Shown: positions 14,960-26,542, numbered from the stretch's first letter. The stretch: 64,000 nt of DNA from Actinomadura opuntiae (GCF_030283205.1 NZ_JASNWF010000020.1:62001-126000), one strand, 5' to 3'. Made by a program: numbers and translations. Notes: a model not told the origin generated them from the letters alone.

Positions 14960-16228
14960 ATGAAGAAGCGTACCGACAGGAAGATCGCCATCGCCGGGAC
15001 GGCGGCGGCGGCCGTGATCCTGCCCGCCGTCATGGTGGGGCTCGCCCAGGCGGGGGTGGGGGTGCCCAAGGGCAAGCCCCAGGCCGCCGGCAACGCCGAG
15101 CCGATCCCCTCGTTCGGTCCGCCGACCCAGCCGGCGCAGGTCTCCGGGTCGGCCTCGCCGAAGGCGTCGCCGTCCACCACGTCCAAGCCGATCACGGTGC
15201 CGAACGTGCCGCTGACGCACGGCGGCAACCCGTTCGGGACCGGCGGCTCGCCCGCCAGGAACGACCCCGACAGCAACAACGGCTCGCACGGCAAGAAGCC
15301 GCACCTGCCGCCCGGCGTCGGCGACGGCAAGTACCGCAAGGCCCCCGACGGCGCCACGATCACCGCGATCAAGAAGGTGCACGCGCAGGAGTTCGACGTC
15401 AGCATCGCCTCCCCGGCGCTGGGCGCGGTCGTGCAGACGCGGGTGTTCGTCCCCCAGGGCTGGAAGGCGAGCGACACCAAGACCTACCCGGTCGTGTACG
15501 CCTTCCACGGCGGCAACAACAAGTACACGTCGTGGAGCCACGACGGGCACATCGAGAACGTGGCGAAGAACTACAACGCCATGGTCGTCATGCCCGAGGG
15601 CGGCTCGAACGGCTCGTACGCCAACTGGTGGAACGGCGGCAAGGGCGGCATCCCCGAGTGGGAGAGCTTCCACATCTCCGAGGTCATCCCGCTGATGGAG
15701 GCCAACTTCCACGCCGGGTCGACGCGCGCCGCGATGGGCCTGTCGTCCGGCGGCCAGGGATCGATCACCTACGCCGAGCGCCACCCGGGCTACTTCAAGT
15801 ACGCCGCGTCCTACAGCGGCGCGCTCAACATCACCGCGCCGGGCATGCCGGCAGTGCTGACGATGATGAACAAGGACGCCGGTACGAAGATCTGGGGCGA
15901 CCCCATCTTCAACCGGTCGAACTGGGCGGCGCACGACGCCGCGGTCAACGTCGGCAAGCTCAAGGGCACGGGCGTCTACGTCTCCTCCGGCAACGGCCAG
16001 CCCGGCCCCTACGACAACCCCAACGCCGCCCCCGGGGACGCGGGCCGCGTCGGCGAGAACCTCGCCGGGCAGATGAACGTCAACTTCGTCGACGCCGCCA
16101 AGCGGGCCGGCGTCTCCGTCACCTCGCACCTGTACGGGCCGGGCATGCACAACTGGAAGTACTGGCGCCGCGAGGTGAACCTCAGCTGGCCGTCCATCAT
16201 GGCGGCGATCGGCGCCAAGAAGGTCTGA
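14960..16228 (+). CDS. Secreted esterase of the Ag85-like alpha/beta hydrolase family, with Pro/Ser linker
   Basis: A 422-residue exported hydrolase. A basic start and a hydrophobic stretch (about residues 8-32) act as signal peptide or anchor. Residues of about 35-115 are a Pro/Ser/Gly/Asn-rich linker. The catalytic domain follows with VVYAFHGGNNKYTSW, MPEGGSNGSYANWWNGG, PEWESFH, the nucleophile elbow GLSSGG and a terminal His in GPGMHNWKYW. It is a paralogue of the esterase at 5439-6440 but carries the extra linker. It probably acts in the cell envelope; the substrate is unknown. Confidence 0.8.
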   Translation: MKKRTDRKIAIAGTAAAAVILPAVMVGLAQAGVGVPKGKPQAAGNAEPIPSFGPPTQPAQVSGSASPKASPSTTSKPITVPNVPLTHGGNPFGTGGSPARNDPDSNNGSHGKKPHLPPGVGDGKYRKAPDGATITAIKKVHAQEFDVSIASPALGAVVQTRVFVPQGWKASDTKTYPVVYAFHGGNNKYTSWSHDGHIENVAKNYNAMVVMPEGGSNGSYANWWNGGKGGIPEWESFHISEVIPLMEANFHAGSTRAAMGLSSGGQGSITYAERHPGYFKYAASYSGALNITAPGMPAVLTMMNKDAGTKIWGDPIFNRSNWAAHDAAVNVGKLKGTGVYVSSGNGQPGPYDNPNAAPGDAGRVGENLAGQMNVNFVDAAKRAGVSVTSHLYGPGMHNWKYWRREVNLSWPSIMAAIGAKKV

Positions 16229-16263
16229 GCCGCACGGTCCGGGGCGCGCGGTAGCGTGGCCGC

Positions 16264-16818
16264 GTGAAGGGCTTGGCGCGGCGCGAGTTCCAGCTCGTGC
16301 TGCTGCGCCGGATGGCCGACTACCAGCCCGGCCTCGTCGAGGACGCGATGCGCGCGCTGGACGCCTCCCGCACCGAGATGCGCGAGGTCAACGCCCGCTG
16401 GCAGCGGATCCTGCGGTCCCGGACGTTCCCGCGCGGCCGGCGCCGCTACGAGGCGGTCCTCGGACCGGCCGACGCCGGGGAGCGCCGCGTCGGCGACGTC
16501 GTGTGCGAGGTGGCCTCCTGGCCGCCGTTCCCGCTGTGGCCCGGCCTGCGGTTCGAGATCACGATGGCGCCGGACGGGTCGGTCGCGCAGGAGTGGCTCG
16601 TCCGCGAGGAGGGCTCGCCGGTGCCGGAGCTGCGCACCGTCGACGACCTCGCCCCGTGGACGTGCGTGGTCGGCGACCTGGCCGCGCGGTGGGACGGCCT
16701 CGCGCACCAGGACGGCGACGCGCCGAGCCGCTGGCACGTCGGGTTCTCCGCGCCCGACGGATCGTCCTACGTCGCCCACTTTGTATGGGGTCTGCTGCAG
16801 GACGTGGTGAGCGTCTAG
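16264..16818 (+). CDS. Conserved-looking hypothetical protein
   Basis: A 184-residue soluble protein starting with GTG. No domain is recognised. The N-terminal 55 residues are rich in Arg and helical (QLVLLRRMADYQPGLVEDAM). The rest has several Trp and alternating beta-type segments (DVVCEVASWPPFPLWPGLRF, RWHVGFSAPDGSSYVAHFVW). Codon usage is typical. It stands 35 bp after the esterase gene, so it may be co-transcribed with it. Confidence 0.6.
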   Translation: MKGLARREFQLVLLRRMADYQPGLVEDAMRALDASRTEMREVNARWQRILRSRTFPRGRRRYEAVLGPADAGERRVGDVVCEVASWPPFPLWPGLRFEITMAPDGSVAQEWLVREEGSPVPELRTVDDLAPWTCVVGDLAARWDGLAHQDGDAPSRWHVGFSAPDGSSYVAHFVWGLLQDVVSV

Positions 16819-16936
16819 GCTCGCCCGCTTTGGTCAAACTTTGGCTGGTCTTTGGGGTATTCCGGCATCGCCGTGTCCGCCGTGATGGCACATCCGCCCA
16901 TAACGTGGTGTTCATGCGCGCTCGGAAGGCGGGATC

Positions 16937-17743
16937 ATGCCCGAAGTGACCGGACACGCCCCGGGACGGCCGTCCTGGGCCGAGCTGGCGAGTCCCGACG
17001 TCAAGGCGTCCGGGGCGTTCTACTGCCGCCTGTTCGGCTGGTACGTCTACACGCTCACGGTCCCCGAGCTCGGCGACTACGACGTCTTCACCCTCGGCGA
17101 CGTCCAGGGGCCGGAGGTGGCGGGGATGCAGTCGCTCGCCGACGACGCCCAGCCGCCGTCCTGGACCTGCTACTTCCGCACCGACGACATCGACGCCACC
17201 CTCGACACGATCAAGGCCGCGGGCGGGGCGGAACTGGTGCCCCCGACCGACGTCTCCGACCTCGGCCGGATGGCGCTGTGCACCGACCCCGAGGGCGCCG
17301 ACTTCGCGCTGTGGACGGCCGGGAACCTGAAGGGGGCCGGCGTCGTGGACGAGCCGAACACCATGTGCTGGGTGGAGCTGGCGTGCCACGACACCGAGGA
17401 GGCCCGCCGCTTCTACGGCAAGGTCTTCGGCTGGCAGACCGTCGAGCGCGAGTACTACACCCCGTACACCAACTTCAAGGTCGGCGACTGGTCGGTGGGC
17501 GGCATGGTCTCCATCGACCAGCTGAGGCGCTACGACTACGAGGCCGAGCCGCACTGGATCCCGTACTTCTGGGTCGGGGACTGCGACGCGACCGCCGCCC
17601 TGACCGCCGAGCTCGGCGGGCGCGTCCTGCTCCCGCCCACCGACATCGGGCCGGGCCGGTACGCGGTGCTGGCCGACCCGGCCGGCGCCCGGCTGGCCGT
17701 CATCACCCCGGCCCGCGACGACGGACCAGGGGAGGCCCGATGA
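16937..17743 (+). CDS. VOC-family protein with two glyoxalase-like domains
   Basis: A 268-residue protein of two vicinal-oxygen-chelate modules (about residues 12-125 and 138-258). Each opens with the pattern WxELASxDxxxSxAFYxxLFGW. The second module ends PGRYAVLADPAGARLAVI. This arrangement matches the actinobacterial 'VOC family / 27 kDa antigen Cfp30B-like' proteins. Catalytic metal ligands are not conserved clearly enough to name a reaction. Its stop overlaps the start of a close paralogue (ATGA). Confidence 0.8.
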   Translation: MPEVTGHAPGRPSWAELASPDVKASGAFYCRLFGWYVYTLTVPELGDYDVFTLGDVQGPEVAGMQSLADDAQPPSWTCYFRTDDIDATLDTIKAAGGAELVPPTDVSDLGRMALCTDPEGADFALWTAGNLKGAGVVDEPNTMCWVELACHDTEEARRFYGKVFGWQTVEREYYTPYTNFKVGDWSVGGMVSIDQLRRYDYEAEPHWIPYFWVGDCDATAALTAELGGRVLLPPTDIGPGRYAVLADPAGARLAVITPARDDGPGEAR

Positions 17744-18567
17744 CGGAGGAGCCGACGCGGCCGGCCCCGGGCTGGCCCGGCTGGATCGACCTCGCCAGCC
17801 CGCGCCCGGACGAGGCCCGGACGTTCTACTGCGAGCTGTTCGGCTGGTACTCCTACACGCTGACCGTCCCCGACTACGGCGACTACACGATGTTCACCCT
17901 CGGGGACGTCCAGGGGGCGGAGGTGGCGGGGATGCAGTCGCTCGCCGACGACGCGCAGCCGCCGTCCTGGACCTGCTACTTCAAGGTCGAAGACCTCCAG
18001 GAGACGGTCGACGCCGTCAAGGCCGAGGGCGGGCGGGAGCTGATCCCGCCGTCCGACTACGCCGGGATGGGCTCCATGGCGCTCTGCATGGACCCCGAGG
18101 GCGCCGACTTCGGCGTCGCCACGCCCGGCGCCACCATCGAGTTCGGCACCGTCAACCAGCCGTTCACCATGTGCTGGGCGGAGCTGGCGTGCCGCGACAC
18201 CGAGGAGGCCCGCCGCTTCTACGGCGGCGTGTTGGGCTGGAAGGCCGTCGACCGCGACTACTACGGCTCCGTCTACACCAACTGGAAGATCGGCGACTGG
18301 TCCGTCGGCGGCATGATCTCCATGGACCACACGTGGCCGCCGCACTACCCGCCGCACTGGATGCCGTACTTCTGGGTCGAGGACTGCGACGCCGCCGCGG
18401 CCAGGGCCGCCGAGCTCGGCGCGCAGATCCGCATCAAGCCCGCCGACATCCAGCCCGGCCGCTACGCGATGATGACCGACCCCACCGGCGCCCGGCTCGC
18501 GATCATCACGCCGCGGATCGCCGGAGGCCCCGGCCTCTCCCTGGCGTCCCCGGACGGCGCGCCCTAG
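17740..18567 (+). CDS. VOC-family protein, tandem paralogue
   Basis: A 275-residue protein with the same two-module VOC layout as its upstream neighbour; long blocks such as EVAGMQSLADDAQPPSWTCY are identical. The pair arose by tandem duplication and is translated in a coupled way (four-base overlap). The second module again ends PGRYAMMTDPTGARLAII. The function is unknown beyond the family, which includes resistance, lyase and isomerase members. Confidence 0.8.
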   Translation: MTEEPTRPAPGWPGWIDLASPRPDEARTFYCELFGWYSYTLTVPDYGDYTMFTLGDVQGAEVAGMQSLADDAQPPSWTCYFKVEDLQETVDAVKAEGGRELIPPSDYAGMGSMALCMDPEGADFGVATPGATIEFGTVNQPFTMCWAELACRDTEEARRFYGGVLGWKAVDRDYYGSVYTNWKIGDWSVGGMISMDHTWPPHYPPHWMPYFWVEDCDAAAARAAELGAQIRIKPADIQPGRYAMMTDPTGARLAIITPRIAGGPGLSLASPDGAP

Positions 18568-18689
18568 ACCCCGCGTCCGGCCCCTCGGGGGCGCGCCGGG
18601 AGGTGTGGGCGGCGCCACTGCGCGGCGGCGGGCGGCTGGCGGTTCGAGCGGCGATCATCGGGAATCGCAGACCGGTGCTGATCACCGGA

Positions 18690-19772
18690 ATGCGCCGTTA
18701 CCTCCTGCCCTGGGCCGGCCGGCGGTACTGGCAGGAGCGGCTGAAGCTCACCGCGAAGGCCGTCGTCGCGGCGGTCATCGCCTGGCTGGTCGCCCGGTAT
18801 CTCGTCGGACATTCCGCGCCGTACTTCGCGCCGCTCGCCGCGCTGCTGGGGGTGTACCCGTCGGTCGTCCGGTCCGTCCGGGAGAGCCTCGGCTACGCCG
18901 CCGGGTTCGTCATCGGCGCCGCGCTGGCGATACCGGTCGGCATTTGGATCGGTCCGAACGCGGTCGGGATCGCGGTCGTACTCGTCTTCGCCATGATGGC
19001 GTCCGGGTGGCGGCGGCTCGGCGGGCAGGCGTCGCAGGTCGCCTTCGCCGCGCTGTTCGCCCTGCTGCTCGGCGGCCACCAGGCCGTCGGGTACACGCTG
19101 CCGCGCCTCGCCGACGTCGCGGTCGGCCTCACGGTCGGGCTCGCCGTGAACGCGCTGGTGTTCCCGCCGCTCTACCTGCGCCGCGCCGAGTACGCCGCGA
19201 ACGGGCTGCGGGACGCCCTCGCGGAGGCGATGGACGCGCTCGCCGGCGCCGTCACCGACCCGGAGGAGGGCCGCCCGGCCTGGGAGGAGGCCGAAGAGCG
19301 GCTGCGCGGCGTCCAGGAGCAGGCCCGGCACGCCTACGAGCAGGGCCGCGACAGCATGCGCGCCAACCCGCGCGCGAAGCTGCGCGGCTACAAGCTGCGG
19401 TGGCGGGACGAGCCGGAGCGCTGGCCCGCGACCCGCCTGATGAACACCCTGGAGCAGGTGACGACGTACCTGCGGTCGATCGCCGCCACCCACGACGAGG
19501 CGATGGGCGCCGAGACGCGGGAACTGCGGTTCTCGGAGGCGTTCCGGCAGGACTACGCGCGCATGCTCGGCAAGCTCGCCGCCCTCGTCCGGCCGCTGCC
19601 CGAGGCGCCCGGCGACCGGGAGATCTCGGACGCCGAGCGCCTCCAGGAGCGGCTGGAACGCCCCCACCACGGGGCGGGCACGGACGGGCCCGGCCTGTGG
19701 GACCCGCGCAAGGAGGTCCTGCGGCTCAGCCGCCTCGTGCTGGACGACCTGTGCCCGCGCCCGCCGCGGTGA
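18690..19772 (+). CDS. FUSC / aromatic acid exporter-like membrane protein
   Basis: A 360-residue protein whose first 170 residues contain about five or six transmembrane segments (AVVAAVIAWLVARYLVGH, YFAPLAALLGVYPSVVRSV, AGFVIGAALAIPVGIWIG, GIAVVLVFAMMASGW). A cytoplasmic helical domain of about 180 residues follows. SxAPYFAPLAALLGVYPSVV matches the FUSC/DUF939 N-terminal signature. Such proteins export aromatic acids or similar small molecules. The ATG at 18690 is chosen; a GTG five codons upstream (18675) is an alternative. Confidence 0.72.
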   Translation: MRRYLLPWAGRRYWQERLKLTAKAVVAAVIAWLVARYLVGHSAPYFAPLAALLGVYPSVVRSVRESLGYAAGFVIGAALAIPVGIWIGPNAVGIAVVLVFAMMASGWRRLGGQASQVAFAALFALLLGGHQAVGYTLPRLADVAVGLTVGLAVNALVFPPLYLRRAEYAANGLRDALAEAMDALAGAVTDPEEGRPAWEEAEERLRGVQEQARHAYEQGRDSMRANPRAKLRGYKLRWRDEPERWPATRLMNTLEQVTTYLRSIAATHDEAMGAETRELRFSEAFRQDYARMLGKLAALVRPLPEAPGDREISDAERLQERLERPHHGAGTDGPGLWDPRKEVLRLSRLVLDDLCPRPPR

Positions 19773-19778
19773 AAGTGT

Positions 19779-19801
19779 CGGCGCCTTAGAAGAGGGCGCC
19801 G
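19779..19801. terminator. Short bidirectional hairpin between convergent genes
   Basis: CGGCGCC and GGCGCCG separated by nine bases, between the FUSC gene (stop 19772) and the glycosidase gene (stop 19804). Confidence 0.5.
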
Positions 19802-19803
19802 TG

Positions 19804-21087
19804 TCAGGAGAAGACGCCGATGCCGTTCGCGACGGCGCGCTCGGTCCCGTCGGACGGGGCGTTGCGCACGGTCGCCGCCGGTTCGCCGGGCCCGCGCGCG
19901 ACGAACGTGGACGAGCCGCCGCCGTCGAGGTTCACCCCGTCGGACGCGCCGGCCCGCTCGAGCAGCGACGCCAGTTCCGCGACCGTGAGCCCGCCGCTGG
20001 CCTCCGAGCGCCCGTCCACCACGGCCAGGTACAGGTGGCGGCCGTCGCGGCTCACCCCGGCGGCGGTGCGCGGCGCGGGGCCCGCCGCGTCCAGGCCGTC
20101 CAGCGGCTCGCCGCGGCGCAGGATCGGGAACCCGCCGACCGCGAACCGGAACCGCACCTTCCCGGCCAGCCGGTAGCGGAGCTTCAGCCGGTCACCCTTG
20201 CGCAGCTTCCGCAGCGCGTCCGCGCCCCCGTCGCGGCCCACCAGCACCGTCGTGTCCTCGGGGATCGCGCCGCCGCCCACCGCGTCCGACACGCCCGTGA
20301 CGACGCCGCGCCGCACCGTCACCTCCGCCGTGTCGGTGCTGCACGGGGCGTTGCGGACCTCGTCCGTCCCGCAGACCGCGCGCTGCCGCGACACCGTGCC
20401 CCACTCGCCGGTGAACGCGCCGACGCCGCCGACCGGCAGCGCGTACTGGTTGAGCCCGCGCAGCTTGAGCGTCCCGAGCCGGGACCGGACCGTCCCGGCC
20501 AGCCGCAGGCTCGCGACGTGCCCGCGCTTGTCGGTGCCGACCCCGATGACGTCGCGCGTGGACGTCCCGGGCGGCAGCGCGGGCCCGAACCGCTGCCCGT
20601 CCGGCACCGCCGCCTTCAGCGCCCGGCCGCCGTCCACCTCCGGCCCGGACGACGAACCGGTCGGCTGCACGCCGGGGTGCGTCTCGCTGATGTTGAAGAA
20701 GTCGCCGTTGATCCCGGCGACGGCGTGCTGGGCGTTCGCCATGTCCGACACCGTCGCGCGCTGCGCGATCGCGTCCGGGTGCAGCAGGCCGACCCGCACG
20801 TGCGGGGCGCGCAGGTCGATGTCGAGCAGGTCGCCGACCGCCTTCCCCCCGATCCCGGACGTCTCGAACGTGCGCGCCACGATCCCGGGCGAAAGCCGCG
20901 CCACGGACGTGTAGCGCAGCCCCGCGACCGCCGCCGAGCGCTGCGCCATCGCGCGCGCGCCGGACCCCTCGCCGGAGCCGGCGCCGTCCGCGGCCGGGGG
21001 CACCGGCGCGGCGCCCGCCGGAAGCGTTCCCGCGAGCACGGCCAGCGCGCTCGCCGCCGCGATCGCGGCCGTCCACTTTCTCCCCAC
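19804..21087 (-). CDS. Secreted phosphodiester glycosidase family (NAGPA-domain) protein
   Basis: A 427-residue exported protein starting with GTG. The signal peptide covers about residues 1-27 (AAIAAASALAVLAGTLPAGA). The C-terminal half has the family motifs GINGDFFNISETHPG, LAVVDGRSEASGGLTV and VNLDGGGSSTFV of the NAGPA (phosphodiester glycosidase) fold. Known members remove GlcNAc from phosphodiesters or act on exopolysaccharide. The middle third is an insertion without recognised domain and has a Cys pair (AVCGTDE, APCSTDT). It is likely a cell-surface enzyme; the substrate is unknown. Confidence 0.8.
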   Translation of the reverse strand: MGRKWTAAIAAASALAVLAGTLPAGAAPVPPAADGAGSGEGSGARAMAQRSAAVAGLRYTSVARLSPGIVARTFETSGIGGKAVGDLLDIDLRAPHVRVGLLHPDAIAQRATVSDMANAQHAVAGINGDFFNISETHPGVQPTGSSSGPEVDGGRALKAAVPDGQRFGPALPPGTSTRDVIGVGTDKRGHVASLRLAGTVRSRLGTLKLRGLNQYALPVGGVGAFTGEWGTVSRQRAVCGTDEVRNAPCSTDTAEVTVRRGVVTGVSDAVGGGAIPEDTTVLVGRDGGADALRKLRKGDRLKLRYRLAGKVRFRFAVGGFPILRRGEPLDGLDAAGPAPRTAAGVSRDGRHLYLAVVDGRSEASGGLTVAELASLLERAGASDGVNLDGGGSSTFVARGPGEPAATVRNAPSDGTERAVANGIGVFS

Positions 21088-21240
21088 CGGTCACACCCTT
21101 CTCTGCGGTGACAGCCTGATGATCATGGCGCGGCGCGGGTGAACCGGTGGTGCCGGCGGCGCGAAGTTTGGCCAACGATCTCCCTGGGCCCGCCCGCGGC
21201 GGGGGATTGACGGGCGGACCTGCACCGAATTACGTTCGGA

Positions 21241-21256
21241 TACCTACTGGTCGGTA
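21241..21256. promoter_or_regulatory. TetR-type operator-like palindrome
   Basis: TACCTACTGGTCGGTA is palindromic but for one mismatch and resembles common actinobacterial TetR-family sites. It ends 16 bp before the SCO6745-like start at 21273. No TetR gene is adjacent. Confidence 0.45.
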
Positions 21257-21272
21257 ATGAGGGAGCGACGAG

Positions 21273-22096
21273 ATGCGGGCAGCGCGCGAGGCATGGCGCC
21301 GGCTGGAACCGGTGCACGCGATGATCTACTTCGTGCCGGAGGGACCCGAGCGCTACGCCGCGCTCGGCCTCGACGCGGCGGCCGGCTACTTCGCCTCCCG
21401 CTCCGCCGCCTTCGGCCGGGCGTCCGCCGAGCTCGTGATCGCCACGTTCTACAACTTCGACCCCCGCCTCGTCCGCCGCCACCTGCCCGCCGCCTGGGAG
21501 AGGACGACACCGGAACGGATGCTCGCCGCGCGGCTGGACGCGGCCGGCGCCGCCCTGCGCCGCGGCCGCGTCGACCGCGTCCACGGCCTGGAGGAGACCC
21601 TCGACCTCGCCACCCGCGCCGCCGAGGCCGCCGCCGGGCACCTGCACGGCCGGCCCCTGTTCGCCGCGCACGCCGCCCTGCCCTGGCCCGACGAGCCGAT
21701 CGACCGGCTCTGGCACGCCCAGACGCTGCTGCGCGAGTTCCGCGGCGACGGGCACGTGGCCGCGCTGACCGACGCGGGCGTCACCCCGCTCGAAGCCCTC
21801 GTCCTGCACGCCGGCACCGGCACCGTCCCGACGCCGTTCCTCAAGGCCACCCGCGCCTGGCCCGCCGACGAATGGGCCGCCGCCGAGGACGCCCTCCGCG
21901 GCCGCGGCCTGCTCGAAGGCGACGAGCTGACCGCCGAGGGCAAGGCGTTCCGGCAGCGCATCGAGACCGCACCGACGAACTCGCCCTCCCCGCCTACACC
22001 GCCCTCGGCGAGGCCGGCTGCGAGCGCCTCGCCGAACTGGCCCGCCCCTTCGGCCGCGCCGTGGTCGACGCGGGACTGCTGAACCCCGCTCGCTGA
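21273..22096 (+). pseudogene. SCO6745-family protein with a frameshift
   Basis: The first about 231 codons match an SCO6745-type helical protein (AREAWRRLEPVHAMIYFVPE, AELVIATFYNFDP, RLWHAQTLLREFRGDGHVA). After RQRIE at about 21965 the original frame degenerates into Pro/Ser-rich sequence and stops at 22082. The +1-shifted frame continues the expected family C-terminus (RTDELALPAYTALGEAGCER, then LAELARPFGRAVVDAGLL) to a stop at 22096. Insertion of a single G near 21965 would restore the gene. It is either a young pseudogene or a sequencing error. The function of the family is unknown. Confidence 0.75.
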
Positions 22097-22224
22097 ACAC
22101 TCCCTGAACGGGCCCGGAGCCGGAAAAACCCTTGGCGCCGATTCCGGGCCCGCGGATATCGTCGCGAGGCCGCGGAAGATCTCCGCGGCCACGCCGGCGA
22201 GAGCCAGAAAAGGAGTGATTCCCG

Positions 22225-24255
<2,031 letters not shown>

Positions 24256-24263
24256 CCCCCGCG

Positions 24264-24294
24264 GCCGGCCGCACCCTGCCCGGGTGCGGCCGGC
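24264..24294. terminator. Bidirectional terminator hairpin
   Basis: A 13-bp perfect stem (GCCGGCCGCACCC) with loop TGCCC between the convergent EF-G and PucR-type genes. Confidence 0.75.
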
Positions 24295-24295
24295 T

Positions 24296-25549
24296 CTAGC
24301 CGAGTGAGCGGCGGGCTACGAGGGCGGCGTTGAGGAGTTGCAGGTCGGTGGGGCGGGCCGGGTCGAGGCCGGTCAGCTCGCAGATCCGGCGGACGCGGTA
24401 GGCGACGGTGTTCGGGTGGACGTGCAGGGCCGCCGCGGTGGCGCGGCGGTCCAGGTCGTCCGCGAGGTAGCGGCGCAGCGTGTGCAGCAGCTCCGGCTTG
24501 CGGTCGAGCGGCTCCAGCAGCGCGGCCAGCAGGGCGAGCGCGCCGCTCGGCCGGCTGAGCTGGTAGTCCAGCAGGACGTCGGCGAGCCGGTACAGGCCCG
24601 GCGGCCGGCCCGACCCGCGCACGAGGTCGATGATCTCGGCGGTCTGGGTGACGGCGGCGGGGATGCCGGACGGCCCGGTGATCTCCGCCGCAGCGGTGAC
24701 CCGGGTGTCGGCGGCCTTGCCGGCCTGCGCGACGAGGTCGTGCACCAGGTCCCAGGACGGCGGTGCCGCGAACGGCAGCAGCGCCGTCCCGCCGGAGGCG
24801 TCCAGCGCGGTGAGCGCGGGCTCGCCGGCGAACCGGTCCAGCACCGTCCGGACGCGGCGGATCTTGCGGCGGGCGGCGACGCGGGCGCGCTGGCCCGTGC
24901 CGCGCTCGTCGGGCGTCGGCGCGAACGCGAGGGTCAGCACGGCGTACCGGGCGGCGGGACGCAGGCCGGTGCGGCGGACGATGCTCTCCAGCGGCTCCCC
25001 GGCGAGCAGCGCCGCCATCAGCGCGTGCCGCCCGCCCTGCTCCTGGCTGTCGAGGACCTGCCGGACCTCCAGGTAGGAGCCGCTGACGGCGGTGGCCAGC
25101 CGCGCCTGGAAGTCGACGAAGTAACCGAGCGCCTCCTGCAGGTCGGGCAGGTCGGACGGCCGGGCGCCGGCGGCCAGCTCGTCCCAGGCCATCGCCGCGC
25201 CGATCCGGTACGCGGTGAGGATCGCCTCCAGCGGCACGCCCTCCTCGGCGCGCTGGGCCGCCGAGTCGCGCTGCCGGCCGAACTCGCCGGCGCGGGCGGG
25301 GCGGCGGCGCTCCAGCACGTCCGCGAACTGGCGGAGGCTGTGCTGGACGATCCCGGCGATGTCGCCGGCGATCTCCTCCTGCGGCAGCTCGGCGTAGGCG
25401 GGCAGCTCGTCCAGCAGCCGGGCCAGGACGCGCCGGGTCAGCTCCGGCGCCCGCGCCCGCAGGTGGGCCGCAACCGGCCGCCCGCCCATGCGCAACGCCC
25501 GCGCGACGGGCCCTGCCGTGCTCAGCGGCCGCTTGTTGTCCTCCGGCAC
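24296..25549 (-). CDS. PucR/CdaR-type transcriptional regulator
   Basis: A 417-residue regulator. The C-terminal helix-turn-helix of the PucR type is seen in DLDRRATAAALHVHPNTVAY followed by RVRRICELTGLD. The central part is GGDEF-like/CdaR regulatory sequence and the N-terminus is helical (RALRMGGRPVAAHLRARAPE, then LTRRVLARLLDELP). The GTG start at 25549 is chosen because CGGGAG lies five bases upstream; the frame is open for 93 more codons without conserved sequence. It diverges from the SGNH lipase gene, its possible target. The ligand is unknown. Confidence 0.82.
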   Translation of the reverse strand: MPEDNKRPLSTAGPVARALRMGGRPVAAHLRARAPELTRRVLARLLDELPAYAELPQEEIAGDIAGIVQHSLRQFADVLERRRPARAGEFGRQRDSAAQRAEEGVPLEAILTAYRIGAAMAWDELAAGARPSDLPDLQEALGYFVDFQARLATAVSGSYLEVRQVLDSQEQGGRHALMAALLAGEPLESIVRRTGLRPAARYAVLTLAFAPTPDERGTGQRARVAARRKIRRVRTVLDRFAGEPALTALDASGGTALLPFAAPPSWDLVHDLVAQAGKAADTRVTAAAEITGPSGIPAAVTQTAEIIDLVRGSGRPPGLYRLADVLLDYQLSRPSGALALLAALLEPLDRKPELLHTLRRYLADDLDRRATAAALHVHPNTVAYRVRRICELTGLDPARPTDLQLLNAALVARRSLG

Positions 25550-25649
25550 AACGGCTCCCGGGAAACTCTGCGCACGCGCCAATTGAACGGTGTGTCGAAA
25601 GTCTGGACGATCACGGCGACATCGTCCATGACGGCCAGGGAGAGTTCTG

Positions 25650-26501
25650 ATGAAGCGTCTGCTCGGTGGCGTTTTCGGCTCGATCCTCATGGCGGGCGCG
25701 GCCCTGGCGGTGGCGGCGCCCGCGCACGCGGCCACGGGGGAGTACGTCGCGCTCGGCGACTCGATGGCCTCCGGGCCGCTCATCCCGGACATCACCGGCA
25801 ACATCGGGTGCGGCCGGTCCACCCGCAACTACGCGCACGACCTGGCCTCGGCGATGAGCCTGAACCTGAAGGACGTGACATGCAGCGGCGCGTCCACCAA
25901 GCACATGACGCAGTCGCAGAGCACCAGCGTCGCGGGCGTCGACACCGGGACCGTCCCGCCGCAGTTCGACGCGCTGACCGCGGACACGACCCTGGTCACG
26001 CTGACCATCGGCGGCAACGACGTCGGGCTCGTCGGCGTCGCGCAGAACTGCGCCACGCTCGACCCGACCGCGACGCCGTGCAAGGGCGAGTACCAGGCGC
26101 AGGTCGCGCAGCGCACCGCCGACTTCGAGCCGAAACTGTCGGCCGTGCTGGACGGTATCCGGAGCCGCTCCCCGAAGGCGCGGATCGTCGTCACCGGTTA
26201 CGGCCTCTACATCAAGCCGAACGGGTGCTGGCCGGTCCAGCCCGTCCTGCCGACCGACGCGAACTTCCTGCAGGGCGCCGTCAACGACATGAACGCGGTC
26301 ATCAAGCGGCAGACGGTCGCGCACGGCGACACCTACATCGACCTCGTCACGCCGAGCGCCGGGCACGACGCGTGCCAGTCGGCGTCCCAACGCTGGCTCG
26401 AAGGTTACGTTCCCGTGCACGCCGCCGCTCCGCTGCATCCGAACGCGACGGGCGAGGCCGCCTACGCCACCGTCATCCGCAGCACGATCGACGCGGCATA
26501 G
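25650..26501 (+). CDS. Secreted SGNH/GDSL hydrolase (lipase/esterase)
   Basis: A 283-residue exported hydrolase. The signal peptide is residues 1-27 (cleavage after APAHA). Blocks of the SGNH fold are present: GDSMASG (Ser38), Gly in the Gly-rich block, GGNDVGL with catalytic Asn, and a C-terminal HPNATGE with catalytic His. Six cysteines probably form three disulfides, as in Streptomyces rimosus-type lipases. It should hydrolyse acyl esters outside the cell. RBS AGGGAGAG precedes the ATG. It ends at a strong terminator. Confidence 0.85.
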   Translation: MKRLLGGVFGSILMAGAALAVAAPAHAATGEYVALGDSMASGPLIPDITGNIGCGRSTRNYAHDLASAMSLNLKDVTCSGASTKHMTQSQSTSVAGVDTGTVPPQFDALTADTTLVTLTIGGNDVGLVGVAQNCATLDPTATPCKGEYQAQVAQRTADFEPKLSAVLDGIRSRSPKARIVVTGYGLYIKPNGCWPVQPVLPTDANFLQGAVNDMNAVIKRQTVAHGDTYIDLVTPSAGHDACQSASQRWLEGYVPVHAAAPLHPNATGEAAYATVIRSTIDAA

Positions 26502-26542
26502 GACCCGGTGGCGCCGTGTTCGGCGACGCGGCGCCGCCTCCT

